DNA of 36,502 nt from a virus, in IMG/VR virus record IMGVR_UViG_3300049432_000207, positions 1 to 36,502 of that record. One strand, 5' to 3'. Numbering within the stretch: position 1 is the stretch's first letter; the number at the start of each line of letters is the position of its first letter. Shown here piece after piece: positions 31,090 through 36,502 of this stretch. The notes below the pieces were generated by a model. That model was not told where the DNA came from, did not search any database, and worked only from the letters and a program-made list of their open reading frames with translations. Made by a program: the position numbers and the translations under genes.

Positions 31090-31119
31090 TTATCCACATC
31101 CTGCGTGTTGTGATACACT
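31090..31119 (+). promoter_or_regulatory. DnaA box overlapping a putative promoter
   Basis: A perfect DnaA box, TTATCCACA (31090..31098), lies where the -35 region of a promoter with -10 TACACT (31114..31119) would be. TTATCC to TACACT spacing is 18 bases. Transcription would produce the structured RNA at 31126. Binding of DnaA here could couple this RNA to replication state. Confidence 0.4.
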
Positions 31120-31125
31120 TCCCCA

Positions 31126-31525
31126 CCCCCAATAGTGGGGGCCAAGCAAAGTGAGGTGTACCCGTGACTAAATTAGTCACATACCTCGTGCAAGGCCCCT
31201 TCGCCTAGGGTGCGCACGGGCGGGGTAAACCGTTTTGAGAGGTGTTCGGATAGTCCCGTGCATACCGGCTGTATCCGGTCTCCAGGTAGTGACGAGCAGG
31301 TCGGTTGCTATCGAGGACGGTCGGTGTGACACCCCTTCGGGGATCCACCCACTGTCAGACCCTTAGGCAAAACCTCTCCGGCGTAATTAGGTGATTCAGA
31401 TACAGATGTTTCATTTAATCAGTCGTCAGGGGCGGGAGAAACTGGCGTAAGGTTCCGAGACTTGGTTCGAACGAACCTAAAGGAACTTGCAACTACGCCA
31501 ACAATTCTCTCCGCCCTAATTTTCA
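31126..31525 (+). ncRNA. Candidate structured non-coding RNA, about 400 nt
   Basis: No gene fits this stretch. Helices seen: CCCCCA/TGGGGG (31126..31141); GAGGT/ACCTC enclosing GTGACT/AGTCAC (31153..31187); GCACGGG/CCCGTGC (31214..31220 with 31255..31261); ACCGG/CCGGT (31264..31279); TGACA/TGTCA around CCCC-TTC-GGGG (31327..31357); and long-range GAGAGGT/ACCTCTC (31237..31243 with 31372..31378). A final arm of about 87 nt closes with GGGCGG-GAGAA/TTCTC-CCGCCC (31430..31516) and is followed by TAATTTTC. It resembles large phage RNAs such as GOLLD or ROOL in scale only. Confidence 0.55.
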
Positions 31526-31538
31526 ACACTGCACTGCT

Positions 31539-32174
31539 ATGAAGCCAGACCGCTCCCCCAATAGTCCTCTCTCACCGAAATTAATGAACTATATCGGGGA
31601 GCTGTTTGACTCGACGTTGCGGCTGCCGAAGGATACTCTACTCCGTGTCTTTGCCGGCGACGACTGGTCATTCGTTATTCGTGTCCATGCGATTGTCGAA
31701 AGCCTCATCTCTCATTTACTTGCTTCATCATTGGATCAGCGACTGGCGCCCGTATTTCACAAACTGTCGTTGGGAGGTGGCGCCTACGGGAAGCTTTCAT
31801 TCGCGGCAGCCCTAGGTCTAGTGACTGCTGATGAGCGTCACTTTATAGGCCTACTCTCGTCGTTGCGCAATAATTTCGCCCATGATCCAAAATATTTGGG
31901 ATACACGCTGCAACAGCATTTCGACGAACTCGATAATACTAAGCAGAATGAATTTCTTAAGGCTTTGACTGGCGTTGTACCGCTTCAGTCGCGTGACAAA
32001 TGGTTGACCCTTGCTCGAGAAGACGTAGCCGAAGCTTTTAGAAAACAGGTGTACGTATTTTTGCTGGGACTCTTCACACTAGCCTATAAGGCCGAGCTTT
32101 CCCAGGTCTCTGTTAAAGTTGATGACGAACTCTCTCACTTAATGGACGGCCCTGCGGACGAATCACCCACCTAA
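31539..32174 (+). CDS. HEPN-like protein, 211 aa
   Basis: An all-helical protein with SSLRNNFAHDP (R110 to H115), the RxxxxH motif of HEPN ribonucleases, in a MltR/DUF4145-like context (FVIRVHAIVESLISHLLASS). HEPN proteins often cleave RNA in toxin-antitoxin or anti-phage systems, though some are inactive. The gene follows the structured RNA by about 14 bases and ends at a good terminator. The divergent gene at 33314..33976 is a second such protein. Confidence 0.7.
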   Translation: MKPDRSPNSPLSPKLMNYIGELFDSTLRLPKDTLLRVFAGDDWSFVIRVHAIVESLISHLLASSLDQRLAPVFHKLSLGGGAYGKLSFAAALGLVTADERHFIGLLSSLRNNFAHDPKYLGYTLQQHFDELDNTKQNEFLKALTGVVPLQSRDKWLTLAREDVAEAFRKQVYVFLLGLFTLAYKAELSQVSVKVDDELSHLMDGPADESPT

Positions 32175-32264
32175 GTCCAGTGGATTTGACGCAATAGTTT
32201 CCACTTGCTACGCTTTCTAAGTATTTGGCTATACAAATTCTGGCTTGATCCATCTTGCATTCTG

Positions 32265-32321
32265 AATCCCGTTATTGGGGGAGCCCTCCGCAAGATGGCC
32301 CCCGATATCGGGATTTTGTTT
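32265..32321 (+). terminator. Rho-independent terminator
   Basis: AATCCCG (32265..32271) pairs with CGGGATT (32309..32315), with GGGGG/CCCCC inside, followed by TTGTTT. It ends the HEPN-like gene and overlaps the end of the convergent RusA-like gene. Confidence 0.75.
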
Positions 32322-32871
32322 ACAGCGTTGGCGTGACGAGCGCGATTGTGGTCACTCGCATTACTAGGTGGACATCATTCTGACTCTCCGAAGCCATCGG
32401 CGGTGTCAACAATCTGTCCGTTGTGACCTTCACCTCGGTGATGAGTCTATCGTCCTCGAGTAAGCAATAGAACGGCTCCTGGTCAGTCGACGGAGTTGCC
32501 CCCGCTAGCTCCTCGACGGATTGAGGCATCCGCAAGGCGTCGAATAGTACTTTTATTCTGTTGTCGATATCTCCGCCGCCTTGAATGAGGTTGCCTGGCT
32601 CATCACGTCTGAGGAATATGACATCCAGCGAGCACACTAGACCAAGATATTCACTAATCAGGGGTACGAACCGGTACCCGAATCGATGCAGCGTAATGTG
32701 GTCCTTAAATGCGTGTCCGTTCGAAGTGTAGTTGCTGAGCCGGCGGTGGGTTCGCCAGAGCTCTCTCAGTTGAGGATGGAGCTGCTGACGAATCGCGTGC
32801 TTGTCAACAGCTCGCCTTTTGCCGGCTCCAGCTGACGGCAATGGCCCTTGATAAATCAGGCGAAATTCCAT
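32320..32871 (-). CDS. RusA-like protein, 183 aa
   Basis: GGGDIDNRIKVLFDAL (D101, D103, K107) followed by LLEDDRLITEVKV (D140, D141) matches the acidic/Lys core of RusA Holliday-junction resolvases, although the protein is longer than RusA. The N-terminus MEFRLIYQGPLPS is shared with a widespread family of this type (recollection). The start at 32871 is preferred to 32913 because a perfect TATAAT ends seven bases before it. Activity in DNA branch processing is plausible. Confidence 0.7.
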   Translation of the reverse strand: MEFRLIYQGPLPSAGAGKRRAVDKHAIRQQLHPQLRELWRTHRRLSNYTSNGHAFKDHITLHRFGYRFVPLISEYLGLVCSLDVIFLRRDEPGNLIQGGGDIDNRIKVLFDALRMPQSVEELAGATPSTDQEPFYCLLEDDRLITEVKVTTDRLLTPPMASESQNDVHLVMRVTTIALVTPTL

Positions 32872-32878
32872 GGAGAGG

Positions 32879-32884
32879 ATTATA
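32879..32884 (-). promoter_or_regulatory. -10 box giving a leaderless mRNA
   Basis: TATAAT on the minus strand with only seven bases between it and the ATG at 32871. There is no Shine-Dalgarno site. No convincing -35 box was found. Confidence 0.5.
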
Positions 32885-32913
32885 CAATTGCAGACAGCCG
32901 CATGCTGACGCAT

Positions 32914-33313
32914 AAGGGATACCCGGCCGGGCTACCCAAAACGCGCATTCGAGTGTGAGTGGACCGGAACACCTCGGTCTAGAGTGTCAGCAGCCGGTTT
33001 TCTACAATTCAATTCAAAACGTTTTCGGCGAGCCGGTTTCGTTTAATTACCGGTCATCGGTGTGCCGCTGAACTTGGACTTTGCCCCTTGCTGTCTGTTG
33101 CCTTCGGGCGCGTCTCGAAAGAGATGATTCCAAACGGACAGCATGGAGCCAAGTTCTTACCCCAAGCGGGCAGAGCACCTAGAGACATGTCGTGAGACAT
33201 CCTTGAGTTGTCCTTTGGATGGGACCTTACCTTACCCAGAATTGATACATAACCAAATCCCCACACCCCTGAAAGAAGGGGAAAGGCGGGGGTGTATCTG
33301 TTGAATTAAGAAT
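32914..33313. other. Gene-free stretch between two minus-strand genes
   Basis: I see no convincing gene. CCGGTTT occurs twice (near 32994 and 33035), ACACCCC and GGGGTGT form an inverted repeat near 33262..33296, and the remainder has no clear frame bias. A 70-codon minus-strand frame (33054..33266) is not protein-like. The inverted repeat may terminate the HEPN-like gene. Confidence 0.4.
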
Positions 33314-33976
33314 CTATGCGGGGTGAACGTTTATGAAGTGAATGACGCCATCAATCATCACTTGAACGGCGCCTGAAAGAACTTTGTCGTAATGACCATG
33401 CGCGGCATCGTTTCGGATTCCGAGCCAGGCTGTCACCTGTTTCTGTTCGCTGAGGGTATAGGCGCCGGTCTTGTGCAGCTCGGCGTTTAGTAGCTCCGCC
33501 TTTTTCGGCTCTCCCTTTGAGCCATTTACGTCAACCGTCCAGGCAGGAGCCAGCCGTCTAAGGTGTGTCTCGAGCGATGTACCTGCAATGACCGCAGCAG
33601 CATCTTTGTAACCTTCGGCTACAAGGTGAGCCGCCATTTCCAGAAAGTCGTCGAAAAGCTCGGCCGCTATTAGGGCGCGAGTCGTCTCGTACCACCCGCC
33701 TTGAATTGCCGCGCTTACGGCTTCCAGCACGCCGATGCGCCTCTGCAAGTCTTGTATGGTCCAACTCTCAGTACTGGCCTCAAACTCCTTCGTGTGGAAA
33801 TGGTCCTTACCGTAAAGGTCGTGTAGCAGAGACATTCCCATGTGATTGAACCTGGTCAAATCTTTCGCGTCATCGACGGTTCCAGGTTGACGACGGTCCT
33901 CAGAGATCCCGTATCCAGCACCTAGGACAGTCATCACCCGTTCGAATAGAAGTTCCTGCCGCGTCCGCTTTGCCAT
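33314..33976 (-). CDS. HEPN-like protein, 220 aa
   Basis: Helical throughout; the C-terminal part has LGIRNDAAHGHYDKVL (R188 to H193), an RxxxxH HEPN motif like those of DUF4145/abortive-infection families. The N-terminal half (RQELLFERVMTVLGAGYGIS, FHTKEFEASTESWT) could be a regulatory or partner-binding domain. The ATG follows an extended -10 box by ten bases. It stands alone, flanked by terminator-like hairpins. A defence or host-takeover role is inferred, not shown. Confidence 0.7.
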   Translation of the reverse strand: MAKRTRQELLFERVMTVLGAGYGISEDRRQPGTVDDAKDLTRFNHMGMSLLHDLYGKDHFHTKEFEASTESWTIQDLQRRIGVLEAVSAAIQGGWYETTRALIAAELFDDFLEMAAHLVAEGYKDAAAVIAGTSLETHLRRLAPAWTVDVNGSKGEPKKAELLNAELHKTGAYTLSEQKQVTAWLGIRNDAAHGHYDKVLSGAVQVMIDGVIHFINVHPA

Positions 33977-33986
33977 GGCCGCGCCG

Positions 33987-33995
33987 ATGATAACA
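33987..33995 (-). promoter_or_regulatory. Extended -10 promoter of the 33976 gene
   Basis: TGTTATCAT on the minus strand, TG-n-TATCAT, lies ten bases before the ATG at 33976, so the leader would be only a few bases long. No Shine-Dalgarno site is present. Confidence 0.45.
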
Positions 33996-34000
33996 AAAAC

Positions 34001-34071
34001 GCGGCCGTCTGAATACCGGCGCCGCTCCTATAACGATAAAAGGCAGCTCTTATGAATATAAGACTGCTGCC
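34001..34071 (-). terminator. Two minus-strand terminator-like hairpins
   Basis: GCGGC/GCCGC (34001..34025) is followed on the minus strand by GTTTTTG; GGCAGC-CTTAT/ATAAG-GCTGCC (34042..34071) is followed on the minus strand by TTTTATCG. Both would stop minus-strand transcription arriving from the right, insulating the HEPN-like gene. No clear minus-strand gene lies directly to the right. ATGAATATAAG at 34052 recurs at 34104. Confidence 0.5.
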
Positions 34072-34231
34072 AGTTACCCCACGATTGATTGCGTCCCCGC
34101 GCAATGAATATAAGTTGTCCCTCTCACCTCACCTGCCTCAGCTTATCGCCTCCGGCTGATTCCGCATATTGGACTTTCGCAGTACGCCCGCAACGGTTCC
34201 TGTTCAATCTTTGTTCCAGAGTGCCAACATG

Positions 34232-34240
34232 TGTGGATAA
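34232..34240 (-). promoter_or_regulatory. DnaA box
   Basis: TTATCCACA on the minus strand (TGTGGATAA on plus), an exact match to the consensus DnaA box, in the 430-base stretch between 33977 and 34412 that otherwise holds only hairpins and a short direct repeat. Confidence 0.5.
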
Positions 34241-34412
34241 CTGATTTGATTAAATAGTTTTGGCTTGGCACAATATTTATGACTGGTGTGTCTCCTTGGC
34301 TCGACTGTCCGCAAGGGCAAATACCGAGGAGTGCTAAAGGTCGAACCGGCCAAATTTTAAATACAAACGATTGAACAAACCCTCTTCCCGAACAACCCAA
34401 GCACTCCAGACC

Positions 34413-34697
34413 ATGAGACGTCGTCTTCAAAGCTACGAGCACCGACTTGAGGCCTTGGAAGAACACCTGCGCATACGCCTGTATCGCAACGGCCGCCTGG
34501 GCAAACTGTTTTACTACAAAAGCCTGAACGGGATTCCGCGGTTTAGAACACGCAACCGCCATGCACAACCTATCGTTCGCCTTGGACAAATCAGCGGCAG
34601 CAGTATACGAGGGAATCGCCCTGCTGAAAATCGAGGAGTGGTACCTGAGCCAAGGCCTGAAAGTTCACGCCCGGTACAACGAGGAAAACGGCCTTGA
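34413..34697 (+). CDS. Possible basic helical protein, 94 aa
   Basis: The first 50 residues are basic and helical (RRRLQSYEHRLEALEEHLRI, then KLFYYKSLNGIPRFR), which looks real, but the last 45 codons run through the nuclease gene at 34561 in another frame and are low in character. It might be a genuine overlapping gene or only the 5-prime half of a decayed one. No Shine-Dalgarno site. Confidence 0.35.
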   Translation: MRRRLQSYEHRLEALEEHLRIRLYRNGRLGKLFYYKSLNGIPRFRTRNRHAQPIVRLGQISGSSIRGNRPAENRGVVPEPRPESSRPVQRGKRP

Positions 34698-34983
34698 GGG
34701 CAAACGCGGCTTTGATCTGGTCGACGGCTACGGTAAGCGCTGGGAGGTGAAAGCGGACAGAATCTGGGGCCACACGGGCAACGTCTTTTTTGAACACATC
34801 GCAGTCCAGCACTCCCAAGCAGATTACTTTTTGATACTCGCTGGCTTCGCCTACATCCTGCCCCGGGAGACCGTCTTCAACCTCATAAAAGGTCAATACA
34901 GGGTCGTTCCTGGCGGAGACGACGGAAGAGACGGCACGCTGGTTCCACTCTCAGAATTAAGCAATTTAGGATTTGTAATATGA
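34561..34983 (+). CDS. PD-(D/E)XK nuclease-like protein, 140 aa
   Basis: RGFDLVDG...RWEVKADRI supplies D52 and E62-V-K64, the PD-(D/E)XK core, with E17 in the helix before it. HSQADYFLILAGFAYILPRE is the kind of strand-helix continuation seen in phage and restriction nucleases. Length fits a minimal nuclease. It overlaps the next gene by ATGA. Possible roles are Holliday-junction cleavage or degradation of foreign DNA. Confidence 0.65.
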   Translation: MHNLSFALDKSAAAVYEGIALLKIEEWYLSQGLKVHARYNEENGLEGKRGFDLVDGYGKRWEVKADRIWGHTGNVFFEHIAVQHSQADYFLILAGFAYILPRETVFNLIKGQYRVVPGGDDGRDGTLVPLSELSNLGFVI

Positions 34984-35150
34984 AGTACTTTTCCGGTTTC
35001 CTTGCGACGATGTTTTGTTTCGTTGTGTATTCGTTTGCTCGGTCTGTGCGCGACGTCGGCGGTTCCCGCTGGTGGTTCTTGCTTGAAATCGCCGCTTGGG
35101 TCACTGCTATCAACGTCGTTGCTTACGTTCAGTACTCGAAGGCCAAGTAA
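34980..35150 (+). CDS. Two-pass small membrane protein, 56 aa
   Basis: Two hydrophobic helices (FSGFLATMFCFVVYSFA and WWFLLEIAAWVTAINVVAY) are joined by a short polar loop with RSVRDVGGSR. It starts inside the stop of the nuclease gene (ATGA) and ends in a TAA that is also part of a TAACCCCAC element before the DUF1064 gene. Possibly an antiholin, exclusion or envelope protein; function unknown. Confidence 0.65.
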   Translation: MKYFSGFLATMFCFVVYSFARSVRDVGGSRWWFLLEIAAWVTAINVVAYVQYSKAK

Positions 35151-35160
35151 CCCCACCTCC

Positions 35161-35499
35161 CTGGTAGCTAAATATTTTAACAAAAAGACAGAATACGGCG
35201 GTATCCGCTACGACAGTAAGGCCGAGGCGACATACGCCCAACAGCTAGACCTGATGAGACACGCTCGCGGCAAAGACCGCGTAGACAGCTGGGAGAGACA
35301 GGTCCGCTTTCCGCTTATCGTGAACGGCATCAAGATTTGCGACTACATCTGTGACTTTTTGGTCCGGTATGCGGACGGCCGGAAGGAGCTCGTGGAAGTT
35401 AAGGGCTTTGTAACGCCGGAATTTCGGATCAAAGAGAAGCTTTTTAGAGCGACGTTTCTGCTAGATCATCCTGAAATTAATTACACGATACACAAATGA
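35161..35499 (+). CDS. DUF1064 nuclease, apparent CTG start
   Basis: Read from CTG 35161 the protein starts VAKYFNKKTEYGGIRYDSKA, the normal opening of the DUF1064 family of phage PD-(D/E)XK nucleases; E22, D65 and E79-V-K81 are the active-site residues. An in-frame TTG at 35002 would add 53 residues that are only the shadow of the membrane-protein gene, and there is no ATG or GTG near the family start. The CTG is nine bases after GTAAC and four after TAACCCCAC, as for two other non-AUG genes here. 112 residues; likely acts on branched or recombining DNA. Confidence 0.85.
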   Translation: MVAKYFNKKTEYGGIRYDSKAEATYAQQLDLMRHARGKDRVDSWERQVRFPLIVNGIKICDYICDFLVRYADGRKELVEVKGFVTPEFRIKEKLFRATFLLDHPEINYTIHK

Positions 35500-35717
35500 G
35501 CTACGGCAAGACGGAGCAACCATGCCTGAAGTATCGTCCTTGGCTTGGCCAAGAGCCTCTGTGTGGCAATTGCGCCTGGAATGACAGTGAGCACCCGAGA
35601 CGTCTTCAGCCAAGCCAGACAGTCCGCTTCAACGAAGACGGAACGGAAGAGATAACCAGCCCGTCGTCATCGACCGAAGCCCCAGATCCACGACATCAGC
35701 ATCCCGAACGCCATTAG
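35496..35717 (+). CDS. Small hypothetical protein with cysteine pairs, 73 aa
   Basis: The ATG overlaps the DUF1064 stop (ATGAG), which suggests coupling. Cysteines at PCLKY and LCGNCAW and a His may bind a metal; the C-terminal 35 residues are polar and low-complexity and overlap the minus-strand membrane gene at 35667. Only the first half is convincing. Confidence 0.45.
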   Translation: MSYGKTEQPCLKYRPWLGQEPLCGNCAWNDSEHPRRLQPSQTVRFNEDGTEEITSPSSSTEAPDPRHQHPERH

Positions 35718-35795
35718 CGCCCCCATGACGGCAACCACGAGGAGCATTGCCCACACCATGGAGAATCGACCGGGTTCGGGAATCTCGGTTGGCAT
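35667..35795 (-). CDS. Small membrane protein, 42 aa
   Basis: The minus-strand frame MPTEIPEPGRFSM followed by one hydrophobic helix (VWAMLLVVAVMGALMAFGML) and an aromatic tail. It starts 20 bases after the integrase stop on the same strand. GGAGG lies 12 bases upstream, rather far. It resembles the 54-residue membrane protein at 1096 in plan only. Confidence 0.55.
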   Translation of the reverse strand: MPTEIPEPGRFSMVWAMLLVVAVMGALMAFGMLMSWIWGFGR

Positions 35796-35815
35796 GGCCC
35801 TATTTTACGCCTCCA

Positions 35816-36502
35816 TCACGCCAACTTCGCCAGAGGCGACAGACGAGCGTGCTCCTGCTGAAAGTCCTCCACCCCCAGCCCTCTGATATACAGCTGCGTC
35901 GTGCTCACCGAGGAATGACCCAGGATGCGCGACAGCGTATAGATGGACCCACCATTCTTCATGAAGTGACAGGCGAACGTATGTCGCGTCAGGTGCGGGT
36001 GCACTCGCTTGGTGATTCCGAGTTTCAGGCAAAACTTGATGAGGTCGCGGTAGATATTTCGATACATTAACTTCGTCCCCTCGCGGGACGCGAACACATA
36101 TTTATGAGTAAGCCCCTGTTTGTCCTTGAATTGCCCATAACGGAACAGGATCTTGCGAAGCTCGGTGCTGAAGGGTACGCGCCGTTCTTTGTTGCCTTTC
36201 CCGTTAACGGTGAGGAGAAGGTTGTCCATGTCGAGATTAGCCACCGTCAGCTCTATAACCTCATTTATGCGACAGCCGGTATCAAGAAGAGTGTGCATCA
36301 GCGCATATACCCGCCATTCCGAGCTGGTGCGCGGCTTAAACGCAAGAAGTGATTTGATGTCCTGGTCGGAGAAGACCGTCACGGCTTTGATAGGCGCCTT
36401 GAGCTGTTTCAAAACAATCTGCTCGTGACCGTGCTCTTCTTTCAGCCAAGCTGAGAACGAGTTCATCGCCCGGATGTAGATGTTGATGCCGCACGGTGAC
36501 AT
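35816..36502 (-). CDS. Tyrosine recombinase (integrase), 5-prime end cut
   Basis: The catalytic set is present: R78 in TGCRINEVIEL, a Lys in GKGNKERR, H170-x-x-R173 in HPHLTRHTF, H196 in ILGHSS and the nucleophile Y205 in TTQLYIR. Residues 1-40 look like the end of the N-terminal core-binding domain (INIYIRAMNSFSAWL), so about 60-80 residues lie beyond the window edge and the apparent ATG there is probably internal. It would integrate and excise the phage genome. No attachment site was found next to it. Confidence 0.9.
   Translation of the reverse strand: MSPCGINIYIRAMNSFSAWLKEEHGHEQIVLKQLKAPIKAVTVFSDQDIKSLLAFKPRTSSEWRVYALMHTLLDTGCRINEVIELTVANLDMDNLLLTVNGKGNKERRVPFSTELRKILFRYGQFKDKQGLTHKYVFASREGTKLMYRNIYRDLIKFCLKLGITKRVHPHLTRHTFACHFMKNGGSIYTLSRILGHSSVSTTQLYIRGLGVEDFQQEHARLSPLAKLA

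Noticed and set aside
31164-31255. Group I intron core suggested by GACTA and ATAGTCC
   Set aside because: GACTA is fully used in a local perfect hairpin with AGTCAC, no P3/P8 partners were found and there is no interrupted gene.
33054-33266. 70-codon minus-strand frame
   Set aside because: Composition is not protein-like, there is no ribosome site and no family character.
34143-34589. 148-codon minus-strand frame opposite the nuclease region
   Set aside because: It spans intergenic hairpins and a DnaA box and reads like an antisense shadow of 34413..34589.
1-36502. CRISPR arrays, insertion sequences, rRNA or tRNA genes
   Set aside because: No regularly spaced repeats, terminal inverted repeats with a transposase, or RNA gene signatures were seen by eye.

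Overview
The window is most of the genome, or prophage region, of a tailed phage with a short-tail (podovirus-like) virion. The order terminase small subunit, terminase large subunit, portal, scaffold, major capsid protein, head/tail decorations, adaptor, nozzle, tail fibre, two internal virion proteins, lysis genes is clear. No tape-measure protein or sheath is seen. A tyrosine recombinase cut by the right edge suggests a temperate phage. No RNA polymerase, DNA polymerase or helicase is visible. The 96-residue protein at 417..707, the lipoprotein at 29307..29816 and the AT-hook-like protein at 28818..29171 resemble, from memory only, proteins common in Acidobacteriota, so a host in or near that phylum is a guess.

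Layout. 1..2300: small accessory genes, mostly on the minus strand. 2353..2415: hairpins and a DnaA box in front of the terminase. 2439..6740: packaging genes and three small proteins. 6764..6908: stacked hairpins with a terminator. 6934..18367: scaffold, capsid, many beta-rich virion proteins, adaptor, nozzle and fibre. 18382..22764: internal (ejection) proteins. 22781..26341: lysis region with XhlA-like and other membrane proteins, a metallophosphoesterase, a papain-like peptidase, a CHAP peptidase and two structured non-coding stretches. 26463..29816: small zinc-finger proteins and other accessory genes with strong Shine-Dalgarno sites, ending in a lipoprotein behind a 12-G promoter spacer. 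29908..30974: a minus-strand block headed by a probable ssDNA-binding protein. 31090..31525: a candidate structured RNA. 31539..35795: accessory genes, including two HEPN-like proteins, a RusA-like protein and two PD-(D/E)XK nucleases. 35816..36502: integrase.

The most unusual signal is translational. Genes in the virion/lysis block mostly lack a Shine-Dalgarno site, and several clearly begin at a codon one base away from ATG. The major capsid protein begins at ATA, a metallophosphoesterase at ACG, a DUF1064 nuclease at CTG and a virion protein at ATA. Three of these four sit exactly four bases after the same nine-base element TAACCCCAC. Standard gene finding truncates these proteins or misplaces their starts. 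The accessory block at 26463..29816 instead uses canonical AGGAGG sites, so two styles of initiation coexist. Several other promoters place their -10 box about seven bases from the ATG, which predicts leaderless mRNAs. All functional names are from reading sequences by eye; no database search was run.
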